Shown in pieces: positions 25,625-32,826 of a stretch of DNA of 64,000 nt. The position numbers were made by a program, and so were the translations under genes. Origin of the DNA: Solwaraspora sp. WMMA2056 (lineage in GTDB: Bacteria > Actinomycetota > Actinomycetes > Mycobacteriales > Micromonosporaceae); contig NZ_CP128360.1 in NCBI RefSeq assembly GCF_030345095.1, positions 186,001 through 250,000 of the forward strand. Reading direction: 5' to 3'. Under the pieces are notes generated by a model that was not told the origin of the DNA, ran no database searches, and saw nothing but the letters and a program-made list of their open reading frames with translations. Positions within the stretch are counted from its first letter, which is position 1, and every line of letters starts with the position of its first letter.

Positions 25625-27149
25625 CGCCTACGCCTACGCCTACGCCTACGCCTACGATGACCGGCCGACCGGGCAGACCGTCGACGGCGTCGCCACCGCC
25701 ATCTCCTACGACGCGAACGGCTCCCTGGCCAGCCAGACCGGACCGGCCGGCACCCGCGAATTCGACTACGGCCTCGACGCCAACCTGCGCGCCGTCGAGC
25801 TGGAGGACAGCCAGACGATCGGGTACGGCTACGACGAGGCCGGCAACCGCGTCAACCGCACGGTCGACGCGGTCCTGGACGCCAGTTGGAGTTGGGACAC
25901 CCTCGGCCTGCCGACCCGTCTCGACGAACGCGACGGCACCGACACCCTGACCCATCAGTGGTGGACAGACCCACTGACCGACCTGGGCGGTGCCCTCGCC
26001 GACACCGCCGCCGGCACCCCGGCCTGGCTACTCGGCGACCATCAGGGCAGCATCACCGGCGTCGCTGACGCGACTACCCTGACCGGCAGCGGCGACCTCG
26101 ACCCGTACGGAAGCCCGACCGGTGCCGACACCGGCGACTACGCCGACAACCCGCTGCGCTTCCACGGCCAGTACCTCGACCACACCACCGGCCTGTACGA
26201 CGTCCGGGCCCGCGACTACGACGCCGCCACCGGTCGTTTCACGTCCCCGGACCCAGTTGCCGCCGCAGCGGGAACCGCCTTCATCCAGACCTACCACTAC
26301 GGCTACAACCGACCGACGGTCCTGACCGATCCGACCGGACTGTGCCCGATCATTTGCACCGCCATCATTGGCGGGGTAGCCGGGGCTGCCGTCGGCGGCA
26401 TCGACTGCTGGCTCAGCCGCGACGACCGCAATACCTGTCTCACGAAAATTGCCGTCGGCGCGGCGGCCGGCGCGCTCACCGGTGCCACTCTCGGCGCCGG
26501 GGGCAGCGCAGCCGCCGGCCTGTACGGCGGGGTCAGCACCGGGACCCAGATCGCCGGGGGCATCGTGGCCGGCGGTGCCGGCAGCGTCCTTTACGGATCC
26601 GGGGTAGCCGCCGCCACCGGGCAGCCCTACAGCTACGGCAATGCCGCCAACGACTTCCTCTGGGGCGCCGCCGGCTCCGCTGGTGGCGTCGCAGCCGGTA
26701 CAGTAGCCCAACGAGCCGCCGCCCGCACCGCAGGGTTCCAAGCCGCCAACTGCCCGGCACCGAACAGCGTGGGTGCGGTTGGTCGGCCATACATAGGCAG
26801 GACCGCCAACGAGCTAATCGACGTAAATATTAAAGATCCCGCAGCTCAAGCTCTGGCGGTTCGCATCCACGGTCGAGCCTCCGTGAGGTTTTCGGGCGAC
26901 CCTAAGGGGCGGGAGTTTGACGCGGTGAGCCACCTCTACGTAGCACAGTCCAAGCCAGCAAATTACCAAATCGGCAGCAGCTTCCGCCGCCAGGCACAGG
27001 CAACGTTCGAGATGGCGATTCAGACCGGACGACGTCCGTACTTTCATTTTGAGGGACCACCGATGCCAGAGGTGACCCGCAAGCTCCAGGAGTATGGTGT
27101 GCGATACGGGATACAGCCCGTGATCGACACTAGGCGACTCGGAGGATGA
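25621..27149 (+). pseudogene. 5'-truncated RHS repeat protein with C-terminal nuclease-like toxin domain
   Basis: About 509 codons without a credible start. YD repeats (YDANGSLASQTGPAG, YGYDEAGNRVNR) lead to the RHS core end, PLRFHGQYLDHTTGLYDVRA then RDYDAATGRFTSPDPV, which marks the boundary of the shell. A glycine-zipper hydrophobic segment follows (IIGGVAGAAVGGID, AVGAAAGALTGATLGAGG), and then a variable tip of about 130 residues. The tip has REFDAVSHLYVAQSK, which resembles the D...QxK core of restriction-endonuclease-fold toxins, and GRRPYFHFEGPP. An intact protein would be exported with the toxin inside the RHS cocoon. Here the N-terminal part is lost, so it may be a silent toxin cassette. 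Confidence 0.75.
25623..25658 (+). repeat. Hexamer tandem repeat (TACGCC, five copies plus TACGAT)
   Basis: Six consecutive hexamers encode alternating Ala-Tyr on the plus strand. The tract sits exactly at the junction between the helicase remnant and the RHS fragment. The decamer CGGCCGACCG flanks it on both sides (25611-25620 and 25662-25671), consistent with slippage or a short-homology join. Confidence 0.85.
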
Positions 27150-27150
27150 C

Positions 27151-27546
27151 ATGTACGAACTTCACGGATGGATCACCCTCTTAGACAACACGTATGAATC
27201 AAATTTCGACACCCTCGACCCGATGATTCAGCAGCTAAACAGCCTGATCAACAAGGCCCACTGGACGACGATGTCCGTCGAACTTCGACCCCTCAACGGC
27301 ACCTATCACCTTTCTGTGGACATAAATGCCAACCGGAAACGCGATGAAGCCAGGCTTGCGGACGAGATCTTGCAATTCGTGGCGGACCATCTATCCGGAT
27401 CCTACGGAATCCTGCACGACCGTGATGACGAGCGATCAGACCCACCTGGACCAAATGCCTTTCGGGTCAGAGTAATTCGACGCGGACAGATAGTCCAAGA
27501 ATCAGACAACTTCCTATCCCCATGTCGGCCACTAATTGAAGACTGA
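27151..27546 (+). CDS. Imm7-like immunity protein
   Basis: A 131-residue acidic protein. ATG 27151 is one base after the RHS stop, with GGAGG five bases upstream. The opening MYELHGWITLLDNTYESNFD resembles the Imm7 family of polymorphic-toxin immunity proteins, and its place directly behind a toxin tip supports this. It should bind and neutralise the nuclease-like toxin. The GC content is lower than that of the core genes. It may be kept because kin cells still deliver the toxin even if the local RHS gene is broken. Confidence 0.7.
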   Translation: MYELHGWITLLDNTYESNFDTLDPMIQQLNSLINKAHWTTMSVELRPLNGTYHLSVDINANRKRDEARLADEILQFVADHLSGSYGILHDRDDERSDPPGPNAFRVRVIRRGQIVQESDNFLSPCRPLIED

Positions 27547-27635
27547 CCCAGAACCGCAGCAGAAACCCCAGGAACCTGCGGTCATCATTCATCGTGAATA
27601 AGAAACGGCGAAAAGAATCAATCGGATGTCGACAG

Positions 27636-27929
27636 ATGGACAACATAGACAGGGATCATAGCAAAAACCGATATTTCTTAGACGAGACACATAAATGCTG
27701 GGTCGCTCTTCGGAATCGCGACACCGCCCGCGCCGACTATCATGAAGAATGGTACGATGAGCAATGCGGCTCATGTAAATTTTGGTTGCCGCTCGCAGGT
27801 GAGCTGGGTGCAGATTATGGCGCGTGTGCCAACGCCCGATCACCCTTCGACGGCAGGGTACAATTTGAACATGATGGCTGCGATGAATTCGAGGATGCAG
27901 GCGAGTGGGTGGCCAGAAGCTCTCCATAG
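27636..27929 (+). CDS. Small Cys-rich protein, DUF3027-like
   Basis: About 97 residues from ATG 27636 (a GTG at 27594 would add 14). The core EQCGSCKFWLPLAGELGADY then GACANARSPFDGRVQFEHDG and CDEFE has four conserved Cys (CGSC, C, C), likely a zinc site. It resembles the conserved end of DUF3027 proteins, which are normally much longer. It lies behind the toxin/immunity pair in low-GC DNA, so it may be an immunity-like cargo gene. Start and function are uncertain. Confidence 0.55.
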   Translation: MDNIDRDHSKNRYFLDETHKCWVALRNRDTARADYHEEWYDEQCGSCKFWLPLAGELGADYGACANARSPFDGRVQFEHDGCDEFEDAGEWVARSSP

Positions 27930-28344
27930 GCGAACACCTTCCGAACAACCCGGCACTAAGGCCTGCGCAAGCACCATCACCGCACATCCAGTCCCATGTA
28001 GAAAGCATCTTGGGTCCGACCTAGCCGCCGTCGACGATTGCCTCGGAATAGAAGAACGGAAATGGCAGGAGTTGCCCCGATAGCACCTGGAGTCAACAGC
28101 CAACTGCTGTGGCTTGACTACTGAGTGGCCCGACGAACGGCCACGACGCCGATAACTTTAAAGACCGGAGGCGCTGGCCGCGTTCCATACGGACACCGGC
28201 CAGCAGGTCGGTTGCGTCGGGGGTGCCCGGGGCCGCGCCGCAGCCATCGATCTCGTCTTGAAGCGGCGAGAAGCTGTCGATCGGCTGGAACAGCCAGCCA
28301 GCGCGAGTCACCGAACAGTTGGTCCCTAGTGGAGACGAATCCCG
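27930..28344. other. Degenerate intergenic stretch with no supported gene
   Basis: No credible gene is seen. On the minus strand, 28156-28280 carries a decayed coding trace (PLQDEIDGCGAAPGTPDATD) that resembles a second decayed trace at 30480-30605 beyond the IS element. Confidence 0.45.
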
Positions 28345-28365
28345 TTGGCAGAAGATAAATTGCTC

Positions 28366-28704
28366 GTGCAAGTCATGGCTGACTACGATTGTTTTCCACT
28401 CTGGCTCCTCAACAGAGGCGGCACGGACAATGTCGACCCAAGAGAGCTGAGGCTCTCGCCGCAGCTTCGCTCAGCACTGTTGGCGTGGGCAGATGCCTAC
28501 GATGCGACGCTGGACCGCCAGGATCCCGTTGCATCCGGCTTCCCGGACGCCGCAGCAGAGGAGAGCTTCCATGCGCACGGTGTCGAACTGGCCCATCAGG
28601 TAGCTGCCGAACTTGGCGCAAGGTACCAAGTAACATACATTGATGGCCGCACCGGCAATGCGCCCAGATCGGGTGACGGCACTTCCGGCCATACGCGCAA
28701 CTGA
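28366..28704 (+). CDS. Small hypothetical protein, immunity-like context
   Basis: About 112 residues; the start may be GTG 28366, ATG 28375 or TTG 28345. The opening MADYDCFPLWLLNRGGTDN is followed by LSPQLRSALLAWADAYDATL, then SGFPDAAAEESFHAHGVELAHQVAAELG. It looks like a family common in actinobacteria beside RHS and other toxin genes, but I cannot name it with certainty. The tail runs into the region beside the IS insertion. GC is lower than in the core genes. Confidence 0.6.
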   Translation: MQVMADYDCFPLWLLNRGGTDNVDPRELRLSPQLRSALLAWADAYDATLDRQDPVASGFPDAAAEESFHAHGVELAHQVAAELGARYQVTYIDGRTGNAPRSGDGTSGHTRN

Positions 28705-28737
28705 CCGGCCTACCAGCAAGGGCTGGTCGCAACCTAA

Positions 28738-28767
28738 GTGGTCGGCGCCGTAAGTCCTTCGGGGGTT
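28738..28767 (+). repeat. Left terminal inverted repeat of the IS630-type element
   Basis: 30 bases, perfectly matching the right end in inverted orientation. The transposase stop codon (28766-28768) overlaps its inner edge. Confidence 0.93.
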
Positions 28768-29962
28768 ACGCGGCCAGGGCGTGTGCGGCGGGTTGGCGTT
28801 CGCGGCTGGAGGGCTGTTGGGGGTTCTGCTCTTTCGGTTCGTGTCGCTCGATCCGGGCGAGTAGATCGGCGAGGTCGGTTGGGGTGAACTTCCATCTGAA
28901 GGGCCGGGCGGTCGCGTTGTAGCGCTGCTCGAAGGCGGTGAGGCGGTCCTGCACCTGGTCGAGGTTGGTGAAGTCGTTGGGGGTGACGACTTTGCGTTGC
29001 ACGATGGAGAAGTAGATCTCCACTTGGTTGAGCCGGGAGGCGTGGACCGGGGTGTGGATCATGACGGCGTTGGGGTAGCGCCTGGCCAGCCGGTTGATCG
29101 CGGCTTGGCCTCGGTGGGAGGAGCCGTTGTCGACGATCCAGAACACCCGCCGGGCGGAGGCGTACGGCTCGCGGGTCATGACTTCGTCGACCAGTTCGGT
29201 GAACGGGTCGATGCCGGTGGTGTCCTGGCAGAGTCCGATGACGTGGGCGCGGTGCACGTCGTAGGCGGCGAGGTAGGCGAGTGCGCCGCCGCGGTCGTAT
29301 TCGTGGTTGACCCGCATGGCGCGGGCCGCGCCCGGTGGCAGGGTGGGGTGGCAGCGGCAGCGGGCCTGGATGCTGGTCTTCTCGTCGGCGCAGATGACGT
29401 ACTCGTCGTCGCCGAGCGGGACGCCTTGGTAGGAGCGGGCGTAGAGGTCGAGCACGCGGGTGGCTTTGACCGCGAAGTCGGGGTCGCGGATGAAGATCCA
29501 GGACTGGTGTTGCCAGGGTTTGAGGGTGTCGGTGGCCAGGATTCGGCGGATCGTGGAGGGCGAGATCTCCGCGACGATGCCCCGGGCGACGACCTCGCGG
29601 GCCAGGTCGGGGCAGCTCCACCGCGACAGTGGCGCCTCGGCCTCGGCCGGTAGCTGGCAGGCCAGGGCTTTGACCTCGGCGACCTGCACGGGCGTGAACC
29701 GGACTGGCCGCCCGGTTCGCTTGCGGTCGGCCAGACCGGGCAGTCCCTGCTCGGCGTAGCGTCCACGCCAGCGGCGCACGGTGTCGATGTGCACGCGCTG
29801 CCGGGCGGCGATCTTCTGGTTGGAGTAGCCGTGGGCGGCGTCGCGGACGATCCGGGCGCGGATGACCTGCTGGTAGGCGGCGGTGTGGGAGTGGGCCAGG
29901 GCCTTGAGCCGGTGCCGGTCGGCGGCGGGCAAGGTGATCTGGCGTGCTCGGGGGACGGGCAC
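28766..29962 (-). CDS. IS630 family transposase
   Basis: A 398-residue DDE transposase beginning at GTG 29962. The N-terminal half holds a winged/helix-turn-helix region (NQKIAARQRVHIDTVRRWRGR and SPSTIRRILATD). The catalytic domain has the three acidic positions of the family: ICADEKT (about 193), FWIVDNGSSH (about 277) and LNQVEIYFS (about 314). No frameshift is present and the length is normal, so the protein should be active. It moves the element by cut-and-paste at TA sites. Confidence 0.93.
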   Translation of the reverse strand: MPVPRARQITLPAADRHRLKALAHSHTAAYQQVIRARIVRDAAHGYSNQKIAARQRVHIDTVRRWRGRYAEQGLPGLADRKRTGRPVRFTPVQVAEVKALACQLPAEAEAPLSRWSCPDLAREVVARGIVAEISPSTIRRILATDTLKPWQHQSWIFIRDPDFAVKATRVLDLYARSYQGVPLGDDEYVICADEKTSIQARCRCHPTLPPGAARAMRVNHEYDRGGALAYLAAYDVHRAHVIGLCQDTTGIDPFTELVDEVMTREPYASARRVFWIVDNGSSHRGQAAINRLARRYPNAVMIHTPVHASRLNQVEIYFSIVQRKVVTPNDFTNLDQVQDRLTAFEQRYNATARPFRWKFTPTDLADLLARIERHEPKEQNPQQPSSRERQPAAHALAA

Positions 29963-30060
29963 GGGCGAGCCTTCACGACAATGATCCGGGGTGGGGGCTC
30001 GCAGGTTGCCCTGCCGATGCCGCCGTCGGGCGTCGACACGCCGGGGGCAGGATGTGACCC

Positions 30061-30381
30061 ATGCCGGCGATTCCCGAGTCCACCAAGAACTCCCTGGCGC
30101 AGCGGCTGCGTGAACACGCCAAGGCGAGATGGCCCCAGCTGGCTGCGGTGGATGTGCGCTGTCGCGGGCGGTTCGCGTACGTCACCGGCGAACTGGCCAA
30201 CGGCGAGCGGCTGCCGCTGATGCGGTACCGCTACGGCGGGTCCGCGCACCGCTGGGGCACCGCGATCTACGTGGCCGGCAGCAACAGCTACGAGGACCAG
30301 ATCTGGTTCAGCGGCAGTGTCGAGGACGCCTTCGACTTCGTCTGCGACATCCACATCAGCCCCATCACACCCGAACCCTGA
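30061..30381 (+). CDS. IS passenger protein of unknown function
   Basis: A 106-residue protein wholly inside the inverted repeats and divergent from the transposase. It starts MPAIPESTKNSLAQRLREHA with a basic N-terminus (RLREHAKARWPQL), followed by a beta-rich stretch (RGRFAYVTGELANGERLPLM, RYRYGGSAHRWGTAIYVA) and an acidic end. Codon use is like that of the host. I do not recognise it. Its place in the element suggests a role in transposition control or simply cargo. Confidence 0.65.
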   Translation: MPAIPESTKNSLAQRLREHAKARWPQLAAVDVRCRGRFAYVTGELANGERLPLMRYRYGGSAHRWGTAIYVAGSNSYEDQIWFSGSVEDAFDFVCDIHISPITPEP

Positions 30382-30396
30382 CCCCAGTCACCCGTC

Positions 30397-30426
30397 AACC
30401 CCCGAAGGACTTACGGCGCCGACCAC
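30397..30426 (-). repeat. Right terminal inverted repeat of the IS630-type element
   Basis: 30 bases, perfect inverted match to 28738-28767, followed by TAA. Confidence 0.93.
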
Positions 30427-30616
30427 TAAGAACGACGAAACGGCGAGAAGGAGTGGGACTGATTCAATCAGTCAGCTTGGAAGGCAGGAGACTCGGCGTC
30501 GGGCTGGCCGCCTTCTGCACGAGCACGGGCCAGCAGGTCGGCAGCGTTAAGGGTGTCCGGGGGCCGCGACGCCGCCGTCGCTGATTTCAGCGAGGGTCTG
30601 TCGGTTCTGGCTCGGG

Positions 30617-31042
30617 TCAGCCTGGTGGACGCGAGCTGCGGAGCAGTTGATCAAGATCGTGGTGGTCGAGCAGGTTCCGCATGGGGAGGAAGAGTGGATC
30701 AGGCATCGTGGGCGGGGCGGTCCAGCTCAGGTCGACGAACTTGTCCGGCTCGCGGACCTGGGGGCTGCCGCGCAGGTGGTCGCTGATCATCCAGATGGTC
30801 ACGTAGTGCCGGGCGGCGTCGAAGACGTCGTTGGTGACCGCGCCGAAGCGTACGTTGGTGATCTCGACGCCGGTCTCCTCGGCGACCTCCCGCCGCGCGG
30901 TCTGCTCGAAGCTCTCCCCGTGTTCGAGGTGGCCGCCGGGCAGTGACCAGGTGCCGGCCCCGTGGGCACCTTTGCGGAAGCCCATAAGGAAGCGACCTTC
31001 GCGAAGCACGAAGACCGCCACCCCTACCTGAGGTCGCTGCAC
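30617..31042 (-). CDS. NUDIX hydrolase
   Basis: A 141-residue protein with a complete Nudix box at 37-59 (GHLEHGE, REVAEETGV). It is preceded by VGVAVFVLREGRFLMGFRKG and followed by RHYVTIWMISDHLRGSPQV, as in NUDT15/MutT-like nucleotide pyrophosphatases of about 140 residues. It probably hydrolyses a nucleoside di- or triphosphate derivative; the exact substrate is unknown. GTG 31042, with no obvious ribosome site. It is not clearly linked to its neighbours. Confidence 0.9.
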   Translation of the reverse strand: MQRPQVGVAVFVLREGRFLMGFRKGAHGAGTWSLPGGHLEHGESFEQTARREVAEETGVEITNVRFGAVTNDVFDAARHYVTIWMISDHLRGSPQVREPDKFVDLSWTAPPTMPDPLFLPMRNLLDHHDLDQLLRSSRPPG

Positions 31043-31106
31043 GCCGGTCAGCTAACCCCGAGCCGATCCGGGCCGTCAACCGCCCCGTACGGCGATCTTC
31101 GGTGTA

Positions 31107-31135
31107 TTGACAGCGTTGGATGCAGTCGCTGACAC
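31107..31135 (+). promoter_or_regulatory. Possible promoter of the GH5 gene
   Basis: TTGACA (31107-31112) and a weak -10 TGACAC (31130-31135) are 17 bases apart. The palindrome at 31154-31170 would lie in the transcribed leader. Confidence 0.4.
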
Positions 31136-31153
31136 TTGTCGGCAACACGCATG

Positions 31154-31170
31154 TAACAACAGTGTTGTTA
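31154..31170. promoter_or_regulatory. Operator-like palindrome in front of the GH5 gene
   Basis: TAACAACAGTGTTGTTA has perfect 8-bp arms around one G. It is AT-rich in a GC-rich setting and lies 33 bases before the start codon. It does not resemble the TTTGCA sites or a typical CebR box. Confidence 0.6.
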
Positions 31171-31202
31171 ACGCTCACATCGAGGCTCGCCCGGGAGGCG
31201 CC

Positions 31203-32678
31203 ATGAGTCACCGCTGGTTGCGTCGGTTGCTGATCGTGCCGGTGATCGCGATGGCCGCGACACTCGGCGGTGTCGTCGTCACGTCCTCCCCGGCCGCTGC
31301 CGCCACCAGCAACTTCCGAGGCATGAACTGGGCCGTGCTGGGCGACAACTTCAGCACCGGTCCGCTCGTCGTGCACGGGCTGAGCATGTCCGACAGCAAC
31401 GCGACGGTACGGGCCAAGGCCAACGCCATCTACGACGACATGGCGGCCACCATGGGGGTCAACACCGTACGGCTGCCGATCAACACCCACACGGTCGGTA
31501 CGGCCTGGTGGGAGGCGTACCGGGGTGCGATCGACGCCGCGACCGCCCGCGGCTTCAAGGTCATCCTGGCGTACTGGGAGGACGGCGCGGCCTCCGGCGG
31601 CCGGGTCACGAACCTCGCGGCGTGGAACGCCATGTGGTCCACGGTCACCCACACGTACGGGTCGAACCCGAACGTCTACTTCGAGCCGATGAACGAGCCG
31701 CACGGCTACAGCTCGGCGGAGTGGCGCAACGTGGCGGCCAACTGGCTCAGCTACCACTACTCGGCGGTGCCCGGCCGGGTGCTGATCGGCGGCACCGGCC
31801 TCAGCCAGGACCTGCGGGACGTCTGCAACGACAGCCGCTTCAACGCGACGCTGTTCTCCTTCCACCACTACGCCTTCTTCTACGGCGAGATGAGCTACGA
31901 CGCCTTCCGCAGCCACATCCAGACCCGGCTCGGCAACTGCGCCTCCCGGGCGGTCGCCACCGAGTTCGGTGCGCCGATGAACGACGGCCGTAACTACGCC
32001 GAGCCGAACAGCACCGACAACTTCGTCCGCCACATCCGCGCGATGGCCCAGGTGATGCGCGACAACCAGATGGGCGGCACCTACTGGCCGGCAATCGGCG
32101 GCAAGACCGGCAACATCGGGTACGACTGGTACTCGATGTTCGCGCTCAGCGGCAGTGGCACCGGCCTGGACCTGACGGTCCGCAACCCCTCCGGTGCCGA
32201 CCGGATCCGCTACGGCTGGGGCGACGCCGTCAGCGACGACCCCTCGACTCCGCCGACGGGGACGTTCTACCGGGTCACCGCGCGGCACAGCGGCAAGGCC
32301 ATGGACGTGCAGCAGCCGAACACCGACAACGGTGCGCGGGTCGGCCAGTACACCTACAGCGGCAACGCCTGGCAGCAGTGGCAGTTCCAGGACGCCGGCG
32401 GCGGCTACTGGCGGATCGTCAGCCGGCACAGCGGGAAGTGCCTCGACGTGGTGAGCGCCTCCACCGCCGACGGTGCCGAGCTGATCCAGTACACCTGTGG
32501 CAGCGGCACGAACCAGCAGTTCCAGATGGTCGCCAACGGCAGCTACTTCCAGCTCCGGGCCCGGCACAGCGGCAAGTGCGTGGACGTGCCGGCCGCCTCG
32601 ACCGCCGACGGCGTGGTCCTGCACCAGTGGTCGTGCCACACCGGCACCAACCAGCAGTGGTCCCGTACGGCTGTCTGA
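31203..32678 (+). CDS. Secreted GH5-type glycosidase with ricin-B (CBM13-like) module
   Basis: A 491-residue exported enzyme. ATG 31203 has GGGAGG upstream and a signal peptide ending ASSPAAAAT-like. The catalytic domain (about 37-345) is a clan GH-A barrel. VYFEPMNEPHG carries the acid/base Glu165 and AVATEFGAP the nucleophile Glu254. After a short Pro/Thr linker, about 135 residues form a beta-trefoil lectin with three repeats (YRVTARHSGKAMDV, WRIVSRHSGKCLDV, FQLRARHSGKCVDV) and QxW motifs (QQWQF, QQFQM, QQWSR). It degrades a beta-glucan or mannan outside the cell; the exact substrate is unknown. Confidence 0.87.
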   Translation: MSHRWLRRLLIVPVIAMAATLGGVVVTSSPAAAATSNFRGMNWAVLGDNFSTGPLVVHGLSMSDSNATVRAKANAIYDDMAATMGVNTVRLPINTHTVGTAWWEAYRGAIDAATARGFKVILAYWEDGAASGGRVTNLAAWNAMWSTVTHTYGSNPNVYFEPMNEPHGYSSAEWRNVAANWLSYHYSAVPGRVLIGGTGLSQDLRDVCNDSRFNATLFSFHHYAFFYGEMSYDAFRSHIQTRLGNCASRAVATEFGAPMNDGRNYAEPNSTDNFVRHIRAMAQVMRDNQMGGTYWPAIGGKTGNIGYDWYSMFALSGSGTGLDLTVRNPSGADRIRYGWGDAVSDDPSTPPTGTFYRVTARHSGKAMDVQQPNTDNGARVGQYTYSGNAWQQWQFQDAGGGYWRIVSRHSGKCLDVVSASTADGAELIQYTCGSGTNQQFQMVANGSYFQLRARHSGKCVDVPAASTADGVVLHQWSCHTGTNQQWSRTAV

Positions 32679-32758
32679 CCGCTCTCCCCCGGTTGGGGCG
32701 TGACCGAGTCCAGCACCACGCTGCGTCACCGGTCCCGGCACCAGTTGGTCGATCCAAC

Positions 32759-32822
32759 GGTATTCCTGTGAGGAATGATTATTCCTCACAGGTATATCGC
32801 TGAGCACGAATACATCCTTCAG
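32759..32822. repeat. Palindromic intergenic repeat, copy 3
   Basis: Arms CCTGTGAGGAAT and ATTCCTCACAGG surround GATT (centre 32778.5). The right flank CGAATACATCCTTCAG at 32807-32822 is at the same distance from the centre as in copy 2. It lies between two convergent genes and could work as a bidirectional terminator, whatever its origin. Confidence 0.88.
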
Positions 32823-32826
32823 CCCT

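Larger units (their letters stand above)
28738..30426. mobile_element. IS630-family insertion sequence with passenger gene
   Basis: A 1689-bp element bounded by perfect 30-bp inverted repeats (28738-28767 and 30397-30426; outer end GTGGTCGGCGCCG). TAA lies directly outside both ends (28735-28737 and 30427-30429), consistent with TA-targeted insertion. It carries a full-length transposase on the minus strand and a 106-residue gene of unknown function on the plus strand. Perfect ends and intact genes indicate a recent insertion. Confidence 0.93.

Noticed and set aside
25623-25658. Regular hexamer repeats as a possible CRISPR-like array
   Set aside because: The unit is 6 bases with no spacers and it encodes alternating Ala-Tyr in frame with the RHS fragment. 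It is a slippage-type tract.
28125-28371. Short open frames on both strands before the IS element
   Set aside because: No ribosome sites. The minus-strand reading is a decayed trace also found beyond the IS, so it is treated as a remnant, not a gene.
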